From Trichoplax adhaerens (Eukaryota > Placozoa > Uniplacotomia > Trichoplacea > Trichoplacidae), in the NCBI RefSeq assembly GCF_000150275.1, contig NW_002060943.1, positions 4,236,008 to 4,300,007 of the forward strand: a stretch of 64,000 bases of DNA, given 5' to 3'. The position numbers were made by a program, and so were the translations under genes. The notes under the pieces were generated by a model, which was not told the origin of the DNA, searched no databases, and saw only the letters and a program-made list of their open reading frames with translations. How positions within the stretch are numbered: position 1 is the stretch's first letter; each line of letters starts with the position of its first letter. Below are positions 38,001-51,770 of the stretch, in pieces.

Positions 38001-39104
38001 GACGTTATGAACGAATCAAATAGATTCCAATGACATAACTTAATTTATAAGGTTACAAATCTAATGTTTGCTAAAATTACTTTTTTAAAAACCACTTAAT
38101 AATTTTTCAAGAAAGTAAAAAAAATGAATATTTTATCATCATTAATGATGAACAGTGTTGCTGATCCAATCTTTCCATTAATAGAATAACGTTAGATTAC
38201 AGTACATAAATGAGATAAGTTAATAACCGTTGCAATAAAATGGGGCTTATTTTACCTAGGCAATAGCAATCATGTAAATCAAAAAATATTTAATTGGTCA
38301 AGACAGTAGCTAAGCATTCTCAAAAAACGATTGCTTCAAATATCTATCACTTGATTGAAAGCATCTACCGATTAAATTGAAATCAATGACAAAAACTAAT
38401 ACATACTTAATAGAAAATATTCAAAACAATTCATGCTGCCATCGCGGCAATCTTTAAAGTTAAAAGAAGTCGATTGAAATAGTGTAATTCGTAGGTGAAA
38501 TTTTTTAAGCTATAATTTAATGGTGTTCTATTGGATAAACTTGTAAAATGGCCTACGAAACAGATAGTCTTAAAGGTTCAAGATAATAAATAAAAGCGCC
38601 ATAACAAGGAAATTATCTTTTTCTCTTAAACGACTGAATAATGGTAATGTACAACCTGTATATAAGAATATTACTATCACATCAAGTTTAAAAATTGAAT
38701 TGAGCAGGATAAAATGGACTATTGCCTGATCTCAAAGTGTTATTTTTATCCGAGCATAAATTGTAATTTTGATTTGTGTAGACTAGCAATGTTGCCGCCT
38801 CTTTTCTTAATATCAGCCGCCTTTTGCACAGAGTTTGAGAAATGAAAGATGATCATTTATAGGTTCTGCTGATATTTAAGTCGAACTTGTTGATAGATAT
38901 CGATTTTACGAGTACTGCCAGGTAGATTTTGCCTAATTTTCATGGATTTACAAGTTGGATTATCTCCTTACGAAGAATACCAGGATAGAATGCCATGCAT
39001 CACTGGCACATCAACGATATTTCAATTCAATTTATTTTCAATACTTTTGGAAATTTTACTTCTATATTTATTGTCTCATCTGATGTGATATATCTATCTT
39101 TAAA
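38001..39104. other. 3' flank of goosecoid
   Basis: Contains the presumed goosecoid 3' UTR, with a poly(A) signal candidate at 39067-39072. Nothing else recognised. Confidence 0.45.
39067..39072 (-). promoter_or_regulatory. Candidate poly(A) signal of goosecoid
   Basis: TTTATT on the plus strand, AATAAA on the minus strand, about 33 nt after the stop codon at 39105-39107. Other TTTATT copies occur nearby (about 39029), so the used site is uncertain. Confidence 0.4.
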
Positions 39105-42100
39105 TTACTTCAATAAGGCCATTTTCGAATCAGTGTCGCTTAAAGAATCCGATGAATCTGATGATTCTGATGGCTCATCCAATTGAAGTTTACCTACATC
39201 TGATTTGAGAGTTTCCTTGAATTCTGAAAGAGTCAATCGTTGACGGACCCTGTTAGCAGGTATTGACGTATGATTATCATGATATTCTTTCACCGATTCT
39301 GGCTTGGCTTCGCTTTCTTTAGAAGCCAGATGACCAGGATTGTCCGCAATAGGTTTATTGTCTTCATTACAACTTGATCGAGCCAATCGAGAGTGGTTTG
39401 GGTGCTGATCTTCATAATCTAAGTCTGCCGATTCTACCTTGGATACGCCATCTGTTTCGGCTTCATTTTCTTTAGATATCAGATGGTTATATTTCTCCTT
39501 CAAACCCATTGATTTTATATAATCTCTGATTTCGCGCCTTTCTTTTCTAGATTTAGCTCGACGGTTTTTGAACCAAACCTATTAAATATCATGGAATATG
39601 ATTTTAAGGTTCTATTTCTATAATTGATAATTAGGCTAACTATTTACAGTATCTTTTCTTAATTCTTGACTACAGCATTTATACCCTTACTAAATGTACT
39701 AATGTAGTTGGAATCAAAATGAGGAGAGAGAAATTAAAGATTCTGTCGAGTTTAAATATTGCAAAATTGATTTTAAGCAGCATTGTTGAAAGTTAGATTG
39801 AAATTAATAGCCTTATGAAGGATTATATTAGTCGTAAATAAGCTAATCCAGATAATTGGTGATAATTGAGGTATGCGTTTTGTATTGCTTTAGAACATCT
39901 TTTATACATTCAATTCAACTTGTATTTTTGTACTTTAATCCTATTGGTATCGAGCTTAAGATGAACAAGATGTCTCATGTTTTTGTTGTAGGAATAAATG
40001 TTCATCTACAGTACGATCCATTGCGCGTTTAAAATTGATTGCGTTTAAATTTCAAAATGAATTAATTGGGAGTTAGTAAAAGTTGAGATAAATCAACGAT
40101 TTTAATTAGGAATGATCCAAAATGAGACTGAAAGGGAGTTTTATCGTTACTTATATTGATAAACGAGCACTGGTATAGACTACGATAATTTGTTAATTAA
40201 TTAGGCTAGCTAAACCAGTTGAATGTATTGAATTTCTGAATGGGATTACATCATTATTATCGCTAGGCACAAGATGGAGCCAAATAAAAGTCAATTAGCA
40301 AGGCTATTGCTTCAAACAATGCAACTTGATTAGCTTATTAAATATCCCTGAGGATAGAAGAGAACCGATAGGAGATGGCGAACAATGCCATCGTAGTTCT
40401 ATTCATTTTCCAAACTTAAAATAACAAAGCCATAACGATGTTGATCAATGGATTCCATGCTTGTAAGTTAGAGGTAATGAAATGTAAATTAATGAACTCT
40501 AAATTAATTGTATGTAAAAATTTTACAACTTGACTAAAAGTCCAATTTTCATGAAGTAGAGAAATTTTTGAAATTGATATTCATGTCTATTACAGCATAG
40601 CAACGATCCTTCAGTAGGATTGGTAAAAATAGATGAAATTGTTCTTTAATAGGTTAACTAAAAATATCTGATTTATGCCATGGAGTGGAGGCACAAGTTA
40701 GGGCTCATATTGATGAATTGAATACTATAATATTATTGTCGAAGTCGCTAAAGAAGACAATTTAGTACTTTACTTAATCGAAAATCCTATAGGCTGTTAT
40801 TTCATCTCTGATAGTTAGTATTATTCTTGTTATTCACAGTGAACTTCTATACATAGAAGCCTGCTTTGTCTATTATTTAAAACATGTTTTAAGTTGATAG
40901 CGATATATGAAACTGTTTTGATTCACCTTCTGCTCGAAAAGATGGAATTAATAGGCCAACTGAACCTGATCTATAATTTGAATCATTTTAGATTAACATG
41001 TACGAATACTGCTGTTGTACGGTAGACTTGTTAATATCTACTATAGTTTTCAAATAATAAGATTAATAAGCAAAAGGGCAAAATAAAAAGCAAATAGCAG
41101 TTGCAACTATAGGTGAAAAACGAGAAAATTAGTTTATAATTTTTTCGCTTCCCTTTAACGGCTAAATAGGTGCTAGCTAATGATATATAAGTATAAGCTC
41201 AGGATAGAGCCGTAGAGTTATCTTTAAAGTAAGATAAATTAAAATAGTCGAATAATAGTAATAGTAATTGTAGTATAAGATATAATTAGAAAATTCTTAG
41301 TTTAAAATCGTTTCTAGACTGGAATGCATAGGGTGTTTATTTCCTTAAATTAAGAATGGATAAATAGCTATAATATTAAATCCGGATTACTGCAAATTTA
41401 GTTGTAAGTCATAAGTCAATATTTCCGTCAAGACATTATCCATTCTGTGGCTGTTATGGGGAATAATGGGTTGTATCATATGAAACTAGATTAATCTGTT
41501 GCAAAAGATCCCAGTTATAATTGGCGCGATATCTTAGTACCGCACAAAATCGTGAATATGAAAAGATGTCATAGTAATTTATTATTGATTAAAAATAGGC
41601 AATTAAATACTGTATGATTGCTTTGTTGTTATTTAATATAATTTTACTACCCGAACTGTTTAGTCATTGCCATGATGGCATAATTTACCTCGACTCGCTC
41701 TTCTTTTAAATCGATTTTTTGAGCTATTCGTTCTCGCATCGTGACATCGGGATATTGCGTTTGTTCGTACAATTTCTCCAATTCAGCTATTTGTTCATCG
41801 GTGAAGATAGTTCGATGTCTTCTTTTCCTTTTCTGATTTTTACCGTAGTCAGCATAGTTCAAAGCTGGATGATTATTAGGTGGAAAATAAGGTATGCCTC
41901 GCATACCTGCGTGGGGTATCGACAGTTGGCTTAGTGCTGGGTGAGAAAGAGCTGTGGATGCTGTCGGTAGATGTGATAATCCAAATGGTGGAGCCGTAGG
42001 TAATCCTGCTGTTCTATAACTATAATTATAATTTGGACTGCTTAATGGAGCAGTCGTGACAAGACGACTTGCCGTAGGGTTTTCAAAGTACGACATAGGA

Positions 42101-42910
42101 TATTTAATAGGAAGAGATCGCGGATCTGGTGTATATCGATGATTAGGGATTGAATTATAAGTCAATGGAGTTGCATGATGAGGAACTGCTTCAGGTGGCG
42201 GCATCATACCACCACTCATAGCCATACAACTGGCAACCACTGTAACAGAAAGTTTCGGATAAATTATTTCCATATTATCATTAAGAGAACGATTTCATAT
42301 TGTATATGGTACTGGACAGCAGAGTCGAAATAATTAATTTAAAAATAAAGTAATTTAGTGATCAATAATGGCTAACTCACTATCGCTATTTTGACTAATA
42401 ATAGCATTCTATTTTAGCCATGAAATTTAAAAAATATAAAGCTTTTCTCAGATAACAATATAACATGATTTTCCAATAAGAGAGAAACTAACAATTGATA
42501 TAAATAGATAAATGATGACGCTATCTATAAGATTAACTAGATAAATTAGATAAGATGATTTTTTACTATTCTTTGTATTCTATAAGAGTAGTACTGTGTT
42601 GCAAAGGTGTAATTAGAGAAGTCTGTAATAAATTAAAGATCGATTTATTGAATTGCAGATAATAGCCATCTACGTAAAAATGCTAATATCGCTCAGCTAC
42701 AAATTAGTCGAATTGATTGATTTTTATAGTTATACTCGAGTTTGCAAGAGTAAACATGCTTGCTGATTTACCTGGAGTTATATCATTTGTTGCTCGGTAG
42801 TGAGCTATAGCTTCTGGCATTGTTGGAAGCCGCTTTAGCCACGGTGTAGTATTAGGCTCATCAGACGATAAAAGGCTGTCAATACTAAAGCGCTTGCTAT
42901 CTACTGCCAT
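39105..42910 (-). CDS. gsc: Goosecoid-like homeobox transcription factor
   Basis: Paired-type, K50-class homeodomain repressor; in bilaterians goosecoid acts in axis and mesendoderm patterning. Minus-strand exons: 42772-42910, 41689-42239, 39105-39578, joined in phase, giving 387 residues (human 257). N-terminal eh1/GEH motif FSIDSLL at 8-14, which in this family recruits Groucho/TLE. Pro/Tyr/Ser-rich middle about 50-180. Homeodomain 185-244: [11 protein letters not shown] is identical to vertebrate goosecoid, helix 3 is [17 protein letters not shown] with Lys at position 50. An intron falls between homeodomain codons 46 and 47, the classic paired-class site. The acidic Ser/Glu-rich C-terminus about 250-387 ([14 protein letters not shown]) is longer than in vertebrates. 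Start is ATG 42910 (AAAATGG context); an upstream in-frame GTG at 42934 is not used. The middle exon start rests on ttctgttacag at 42240. Confidence 0.94.
39579..41688 (-). other. Goosecoid intron 2
   Basis: A 2.1 kb intron within the homeodomain coding region, gtaaat donor and aatag acceptor on the minus strand, phase 0. No exon, RNA or strong repeat seen inside. Confidence 0.6.
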
Positions 42911-45900
42911 TTTAAAAAATTCTCTCCAAGACACTTATAGCAATAACATAGAACGCAGGAAGTAAAATTTTAAAGTAAAAGTCTATAGCTTTTACTTTTC
43001 TATTGAGGTACTGATTCCTAAATAATTTTAGGAATTAATTGTATTCTTTCAATTAGGAAGTATGGAAAATTAAATTGGTCAAATCAATGATACAATCCAA
43101 TCGGTTAAATATTCTTATATTGGCTGCTTTTAAATTGGATTCGCAATCGGCAATTCTATTCAATATTTCGAACAGGATGCAACAGGTGTTAAAATAGCGT
43201 TGATAGTAAAAGAGATTTGAACCGTATTTAAAGGAATTCTTGTTGATCAAGTTGAACTGAACAGGTCATTACCGGAAATTTTTTTATTGGTTATATCAGT
43301 AGAATAGAATGATATGGAAAGGAAAAAATTAGATAGAAGAAGACTAAATGCATTTTTGAAAGAATAATTATTCTACTTATAAATATTTTTTCAAGAGTTA
43401 GCGCATTAATAAACAGAGTCATGATAGAATGTGAACTTACATGAAAACACAGAAGGAATATTCGAAATTCAACTCAATTTGATGAAGATATCCCAGAAAT
43501 GACTTTACAAGGTATAACTTTCTTTCAGTATTGATGATATCATTAGAGTAAACTGATGAAGAACGAAGAAAGTAATTTGGGCACAAGAGCAGACTGATTC
43601 AATTTTTAATCTAGTTTTTCCTCTAAACAGTAGCAGTAAGTAAATTGAGACGGTAAAGAAATTAGTCAGGAAACTAATACATATTCAACGCGATGGTAGT
43701 GACTAGACGTGCAGGAGAAAAAGTGTTACCCAATGTTGATATGTCCACAGTAATTATAGCATGTTTAAACAATGATGGAATTGATTTGTTACGATAAATG
43801 TGGTACTGTTAGAATAATATCATTAATGTGCAGTCATAGTCGTCACGCAACCTTTTACTCATAGTCAGCCCACTAGGTAAACAACGTATTATTACCAATC
43901 CGATTGATTATAATGATGAATAGAATGGCATTCTTTTTCTATACGTTATGTACTTTTGATGAGACGTTAAGGGGAAAGAAAAGAAATAAAGTTGACTTAT
44001 ATTAGCATATAGTATGTCCAGATAGTCTTATTTGAGAAGGTGTGGGAAATTCCAAAAATTTTCAAAAGTTAGCCATAGATAGTATGAAATTAAGTTGTTA
44101 CAGAGCATGAAATAGTTTCTTTCTCTATGTCAATTTATAAGTAACAATTTTTTTCTTTATCTCCTCCTCTTTTTTCCTAATATTTCCCCAATATTATGAC
44201 AGTAAGCTCAATTATTATTTTTTGCCTTTAAGTAAGTTGATACTAATACTATTTAATACTGTATTTTAGGAGTTAAAAAAACAAATGCAATAGTGATCAT
44301 CATGATAAAACTGTTGAGATAGATAATATCATCAATTAATCGATTGATTGTTAGATTACGGACTCATTTCATAGGCATTGTTACTAAATAGTTTAGTTAG
44401 ATGATGAACTTAATGATTAAATTAATGAAAATAATAATAATCGTCGCTATGATGATAAAGAAGATAAAAAAGATCTCATTTCAACTTAGTTGAAAAGATG
44501 GACCGTCAAAGAAATGCTGATACAATTAATTGTCATGCAGATTGCAATTTTTTTTGCACTATTTTCCATTTCTCTGGTATACCAATACATAGTATTTATC
44601 ACGATGAAAAGATACGTAGTTCTGAGGGAAATGAAGAGGGGAGTGGAAGAAAAACAATTCAAAGTATCATCATCATCAAATAAAGCTAAGCAGTTTGAAT
44701 ATTGCACAATAATGAAAGAATGCCTAGACCTAAAAACAATATGGTTTTGATTGATTGTTGCCAATTCAATGAAATCTAGTTATTTATTTTTTGGCATGGC
44801 ATTCGTATGTTAACATTAATCAGACGGTCATCAACTATTTTATGATTATAGTCAAGTCTTTGTTCATGATATCTTTAGCATGTTATGAAAGGAATATGTT
44901 GTGTTTAATATCAATTATTGTTATACTGGTAGCTTCATAAATCGATTCAAAGCGTTTATCTATACATTGCCAATTACAACTACTATACAAGTACTCATAT
45001 CAGTGGGGCTAGAAAAGCTATTTATTACATTTAATGAGCTACTTCCCGAGCGATCGTTATTGTCCACACCAACTATTCAAACAGATGATTGTTGTATTGC
45101 TATGGTGGAAATATAATCACAATATCAGTACTCCACGTAAATCAGTTATTAGTATTGATTACTACAGGCGATATAATTTTTTATCATAAGCAAGTATAGT
45201 AATGATATAAAATTTTCACATTGATGATGAAGGTCTCGATTAACAAGTGTTATCAAATCTATTCGGTGGCTACGGTTTTATCTCTATCACAATTAAATAA
45301 AAATCTATTTTCGAGTAACTACTTCCTTGTTGATATTCAGTTTTCGATATACCCAATTTACCGGTAATTACATAGTTCTTTCATTAGATTATACTCTATT
45401 ATCAATAGTAATGAAAAAGATTAGACTGAATGTTGATTAGCTCCACGATAAATTACCGACATAGTAAATAAGAATTATCATGATCCTATTTTCTATGCCG
45501 TTTCATTAATTATTTTTTTCAACATAGTTTGTAAACTAGATTTAATTTCAGTATAGTTCTACATTAGGCTTCAATAGAAGCCAATAACGATAACAGAGCT
45601 AAAAAATCGGGCAATTCTATTAAAGAACAACTACCATAACTTTAGCTTACATTATACAATTTATATTGACGTATTTTACTGAAAAAATGATGCTACACAC
45701 TTTGTAACCATGCTGGTCTAGGTCGTTATCATTAAGCCTTTATCATTTTTATTGAGTATTCAGGATATGTATTACGGGAATCGTTTTATATATTGTGCAA
45801 TATATTATTCTATTTCGCAAATTTAAGCGAGTACAGTGTAGTATACATTAACTTGATAAATACCTTGCAATAATAGTTTTAAAAAGGATCAGCTTCTAAA

Positions 45901-46006
45901 TTACTAATTTTATTTTATTACAGTAATAACTGTATTTACAGCAATAGCTTTGATAGCATATGCTAATGCTGGTTACTCATGCCGTAGATTACAGACAGTT
46001 CTCTAG

Positions 46007-46331
46007 TTCCATTTAGAAGATTCTTTTTCTCATATTCATCCTCCTCAAAATGCAGACTACTATTTTAAAGACAGAACTGGTGCTAGAGCTATTAGAGTGA
46101 GGCCATGCCATATTTTCATTACATGGTGTCATCGGTAGCTACTTTTAAGGGCGTAGATTATAGTTATTTACAAAAGGTAGCCTAGGATGGCTATTTATTT
46201 CCTCGTGTCTTTTTAATGTGAATTATGATTGCTTTTACAGGATAATAGAATATCCTGATTCTGAAATCTTTTCTAACCATGATGCGCTAGTAATGATCCC
46301 AAGAAGAAGTCTTAGCTACAGCAAAAACTAG
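46007..46331 (+). pseudogene. Coding-like fragments, possible decayed or unrecognised exons
   Basis: A stretch after ctctag at 46006 reads HLEDSFSHIHPPQNADYYF then KDRTGARAIR, and ends at a gtgagg donor-like site at 46097. A second, after ttttacag at 46240, reads IIEYPDSEIFSNHDALVMIP then RRSLSYSKN and a stop. The two cannot be joined in phase by the obvious sites. Amino-acid composition looks coding, but I do not recognise the family. Remnant of an old gene or exons of an unknown one. Confidence 0.25.
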
Positions 46332-48399
46332 TAGAATTTCATTAATACTAATATTACACAATTGATGCGAAAGCCAAGATTGTCTCTAGTCACTGATATG
46401 AAAGAGGAAGTTTAGATCGCATTACTATTTTAGGTGATCCACATAAAAGTGAATAACTACAACAACAATTAACAACAAGGTACTTCATGATATATTCATT
46501 TTAATCAAAAGCTTTAATTTGATCAGGGTAATCTTAATTTCTTATTTTTGTTGTATTTGTTTTACGTCAGACAAATTCATTCTCTTCCTTAGCCGATTAC
46601 GATGACAACAGCTGATGATTTTTTTTATATCAATTTCAATTCTTGAATATACAAACGTCATGATAGACTTAATTGGCTCTTTAACACATTCATGTTTGGT
46701 TTCAATAACAATTCTTAATTGATGTTGTCAATCGGATATCATTAAATGCCTTCTCAAATACTTTAATTCGCGGTAGCTAAAATAAAATACATTATTCAAT
46801 TAATAGCAAGCCCTTCTAACCAAGATGACTAATTGATTATTGCATTGTTGATTTAATTCAATAAATTGTTAATGATCACCTTATTGTTTTTCATTCAAAT
46901 GATGATGACATTGTTTACGTGTATTGTCTGTAGGGATAAGATCGTAGATAGTGAGATAGATAGATTAGTGGGTGCAATATGTAATGTCAAAATAAATATA
47001 ATCATACCATCTTGGCTCGAAATAGATATGTCCAGTATTGTTTTAATAGTGTCAGAGTCGGAGGATTAGCATATCATTTTTGAAGATGATGATAACAATA
47101 TAGGTTATTCAAGACCCCGATCATAGTCGAATAGTAGGGATTAATCGTATTAGGTAAAATCTGCACTACAACTGCAAGTGTGTAATCGATATGTTAATGA
47201 GAAGAAGTCGCGTTGGATGAATAAGGAATCCAATCGAAATCTGTTCAGCAGACAGTATGTAAAGTATTAAACGATTTTGTCTCGATAATCGTCGACTTTG
47301 TTAACATAAGGTCGAATGGCACAATATTGCTAGAATTCATCGGCATCATTTGTGTACAATTAAGGCGTCGCATGATAGCTCTTTGTTATGTTGTAAATAA
47401 ACAGATCAATTGTTGTAATATTTTGGAGAATTAGATCCATGCCATCTTAGCTTTGCTATCTTTGCACTAATGCAGGCAGTAGTAAACTTATACTACTGGA
47501 AAATTAAGAACTATGATCTAATATACAATCAACAATATGAAATGATTATGTTGACGTAGATTAGGGGTAAATAGATGAAAAATAAAATATGAACAAGTTT
47601 GAAAAAATTTTGCAATTTACACTCTTTCAGATAGAAACAATTTTTATCTATGGACATATTAATACATAAACACGTACATTTATACTGTACATACATTGGA
47701 TTAAATATTGAATTTTACATCTTTAATATGATATGTGAATTTTATTTGTTAATTCAGAACAAGTCCTATCGAATAGTAACAGTTTAACAGCGGATTTACA
47801 AGACTGATTGTGATAAATAATGATAAATCGTAACAGAAATAATATCCGGACAACTTGTTAATGTCTATATACGGTACAATAATAAAGTTGAGAAGGAACA
47901 GGATTGGACATATTGACAACCGTCCTGCTAAATGGTATTTTCAAGTATCATGAGATATAGCAACGAAGTTAAGTATTTGCCATAGTTACATAAGAGTTAT
48001 TAAATATTACGACGTTGATCATAAAATGACAATCATATATTATACGAGCAAAACTCGTAAACTAGCCAAACCCTAACATTAGCCAGATATGACCTGTAAT
48101 TAAAGGGCGGAATTTTGATTATGCCATCAGTTTGAAGAAATCATTTAAACGATTGAAACGAGGTATAATATCGATGGATTCATGACTTGAAATATCTTTA
48201 TCGTTTATATTACATAAGGATAATTTGGCATAAAAAACTGTAGGAGACCGTAGCGCTATTTTAATACACCAATATTCTTATATTGATAAAAAGTCGTAAT
48301 CTCATGTTTTATAGATCTAAATTTTAGTTACACGCAAGAATGAGCTGTGAAGTAACTAGTATATTTCTGTAATCGTGATTATACCGTAGGCCGCCGTTT

Positions 48400-48535
48400 A
48401 CAATTGCTTATACAGCATTAACAAAGCGAGATGCATACGGTTATACATCTTTCCGTACGGCACTATTCGGTGACCAAATCATTCGTATGATATGCTGTAG
48501 TTATGCTACTTCTAATCATCGGCATCTCTAGTAAT
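48400..48535 (+). pseudogene. Possible ankyrin-repeat remnant
   Basis: The frame reads TKRDAYGYTSFRTALFGD followed by QIIRMICCSYAT. This resembles a single ankyrin repeat (D..G.T.L..A...G...I...L) with substitutions in the TPLH tetrapeptide. There is no flanking second repeat, start codon or clear splice site. Could be chance. Confidence 0.2.
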
Positions 48536-51299
48536 CGCTGTAAAATTAGATAGGATTAACTAAAGTAGCTACTTCGATAACGTAATATCTTGCCAACTAG
48601 CGCTATAAACAATTTATAAAGGCATTGAACTTTTTTTTGTAAAAATGCCAATTGCAAATGAAGGAGGGGCCAAATTTAAGTAATTCAAAACGCTTTGATA
48701 CAACTAATCTTTTCGCTAGACCGATAGAAACACATTTATTAACTATAATAATCTTATAAGCAGCTAAATGATGACTATTTTTGTGAAAATGCTAGTAATG
48801 TGATGATTGGAGATGGATAGCTTTAAGATTGTGTTTTAAAACAAGATCAAAGCTTTTCAACGTAATTTGCATTTTTGCTATCTTAAGGGATCAATTTGTT
48901 TATCGCGAAACTTTTCAAGTACTTGAAAAACAATTATCTACGATTTATGATCTTATTCAATACTATTAAGGGGCTTTTATTCATTCTGAATTAATTATAA
49001 CATTAAGAATCAGGGAGTGATTATAACTAATTGGTGCTAAAGTTGACAAAAGTCGACTTAAATTGATTAGATTTTACTTTTTAATTGTATGTTATGTTGA
49101 CCTTTCCTAATGCTCTATCATTTAAAAAATTGATTAAGGAAGTACTCATTCCGCATCATTGCTATGATTGGTATTTTTAGTCATACAGGAATTCGGTAAA
49201 AAAATACTGCATATTGGCTTATGTACAAATAGCTTGATAAGTTTTACTACTCCGTACAAGTATCATCCTTGTCGATAATCATCCGATTTAAGACGGAGGA
49301 GGGTGGAGCCCAAGTAATTAATTAGTGGTAAGAATGAAATGACTTTTCATATTAATAGTATTAGTGTCGGCGTATGTCAACAGAGCCAAACTGTCTGCAT
49401 CTTAACGATGCATGCCTGTATGACAACGTTGTTAGCATCTAATTGTTAGATCTTTTCTAACGAATTCTTAATCCTGTATAATAATTAGTCTATGTCGTAA
49501 TATACTCTCAACAATGTGTGATTTTTGTATTAAGGCATGTAATTAGAACTAAATTCATTCCTCCCATCTACTTTTATTGTCATTCGCTTTATAATTACAT
49601 TCTTTCTACCTCTCTACCTTGATACAATCTTATATAATCGAGCTAAAGTATAGTTAATCCAACATTTTATTATTAATTTTTCATAATATTGGCACAACTG
49701 TTGCCCGCTGAAACAGCCAAAGCTATGTCGTATTTTATGAGTTTCATAGACTAATATTTGCTGCATATTCTATAGATTCGGTATATTTTACTGCTTGGCT
49801 CATATGTTATGATATAGGGAATTTATTTCTTCTACTGACATTGATAATGCGTGTAAAAATATTCAATTAGTTATTATTTTTAATATTTATATGACTTTCA
49901 AAATTATTTTAGCGAGATTAGGCTTTAAAATCGCCCACGATTTAAATCTACTGTTTTGTATTTTTCCATTTGGCTCAAATACTACAATGCATTACACTAC
50001 TGTTGTACAGAGTGGACCTTATAATATAGGATAATCAGCTAATCAATAATGGATAACAAATAAATACTGCAATGTAATAGGATCATGCATATTCTCCAAC
50101 TTTAATTCTTTAATGAAATATTTACCGTATAGTCATAGCTATGGTTGCGACGGCGTAATTTTGTTGTATAGAAATATCATATCTGGTTACGATACAATTT
50201 ATGCGGCTTTCATGGATTACTTTCTGCTATGCAGATATCTTTACATTATTTCCTTTTGAGTTTAAATATTTAATCATTAGCATAATTTCAATGTTTGGCT
50301 TTTAATTATAATTCTATGCTATTTGCGAGATCTCTACTATTTTCTACAGTATATAAATAAAAACTCTACGATGCTATGGTTTTCAGCTTAAGTCATTATT
50401 ACTATTTATATTACTCGGCTGCTTCTCAATCTTACATACGTTACAAATTTGCAATCGTCAAAATGCATAGTTCATGAAGTTCTCTACTAAACATTATCTT
50501 ATGGTGTTATCTGTCCTTAATACCATAGCATCCTTAAACGATTATACGACCACGCGAACATGCCAAGGCATATCTTAACGCAGTTATAATATGCACCGCC
50601 ACATACTTAATGTAGCTACTCTGCCTAGTAATTATAATTACTAAATTCTATCTTTACTGCTCTAACATTTCCTATGATCTGAACTAATGTCAATTTATAC
50701 AACATTTTTACAGAGCAGTCATTCGCTCTTTTTCGGTTAGCAAGGTATTGACGAAAGTCTCTTGAAATGTGGAATGTGAATTAAATTCTAACCTAGATGC
50801 ATGAATTTTACCACATCTTTTTTTATTCCACAGAACCGTATTTGAATTGTGTATGATATTTGCAATAAGGAGATATATCACTCTTAGCGCTAGGGTAGTA
50901 GAATGCTGTTAATGAAGTATATAAATGGCAGACTTCTTTAGGAGGGAGTTTAAACAGAAGTCAAGATTTAGCCATGCATAATTACGTGGTCGATGTTTAC
51001 TGCTGTAATATTCAACACTAGTTTTAAGTAATAAACGATTTTTAACCATTATTTTAAAAATGACGTTTTGACAATATAATGATCTACTGTATATCGCACA
51101 CCATACTGTCTATGTAAAGTATAGACCCGATATTGTGATCAAGTGTCTTCAAAATAAGAAAACAAGAGCTACACTTTCTTGTCAACTTTACTTTATTACA
51201 TAAGTTAAGCTCATCTTACGACTACTATAGTACGATTCGTGTTAATATAATTTTGAAATGGGCGATTTTTGCAAACTATCCAGATATTCAATTTAGCAT

Positions 51300-51770
51300 A
51301 ATATCAAGAATTGGAATCTTTTACTAGCAAGTGAATTGTTAAGATATGTCTGTGAACTGGGTACAACAATTAAATATATTGTAGTCAGAACTCTTGTTCG
51401 CAGGCATGGTGTGCGAATTCAACTAGTAAATACGCGTATACTGCTGTGCCGGTTAGGCATACTGTACAGTGTAGAGCAAGATCCAGTCGAGCGAATTATT
51501 GGTGTACAAGGTCTTGAATTCAAGGATATTATTTGATAGTAACCTGGAAAAGGGCAGCTGGGTTTATGCAAATATGCGCCCCTACCGGCTAGGTCCAGAA
51601 GAAAGGTAGAGGTCCTTGAAAGAGCAACATCATGGATAAAATGATGGCATTGAGTTGCATTGCTTGCTTGGGATATGCTGCTGTGTAGGTTATGTATACA
51701 GCCAATGCAGGATCTAGTCGAGCAAATTACTATTGTAAAAGGTCCTTATAAGTGAAAATCAACGTCACTT
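51300..51770. repeat. Diverged direct repeat, about 240 bp spacing
   Basis: The block CTGCTGTG..GGTTA....TACAG....CA.GATC.AGTCGAGC.AATTA.T occurs at about 51439-51515 and again at about 51679-51752. The later copy continues ATTGTAAAAGGTCCTTATAA against GGTGTACAAGGTCTTGAATT. The 66-codon open frame over the first copy has no family resemblance and is probably part of this repeat. Confidence 0.6.

Larger units (their letters stand above)
42911..51300. other. Gene-poor intergenic region upstream of goosecoid
   Basis: About 8.4 kb with no gene I can support. The left end should hold the goosecoid promoter. Coding-like but broken stretches occur near 46007-46331 and 48400-48535 (listed apart). 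An open frame at 44490-44750 on both strands is A/T-driven and unconvincing. Confidence 0.5.

Noticed and set aside
44486-44764. Overlapping open frames on both strands
   Set aside because: Low-complexity A/T-rich sequence with no family resemblance or splice context. Open frames arise by composition.
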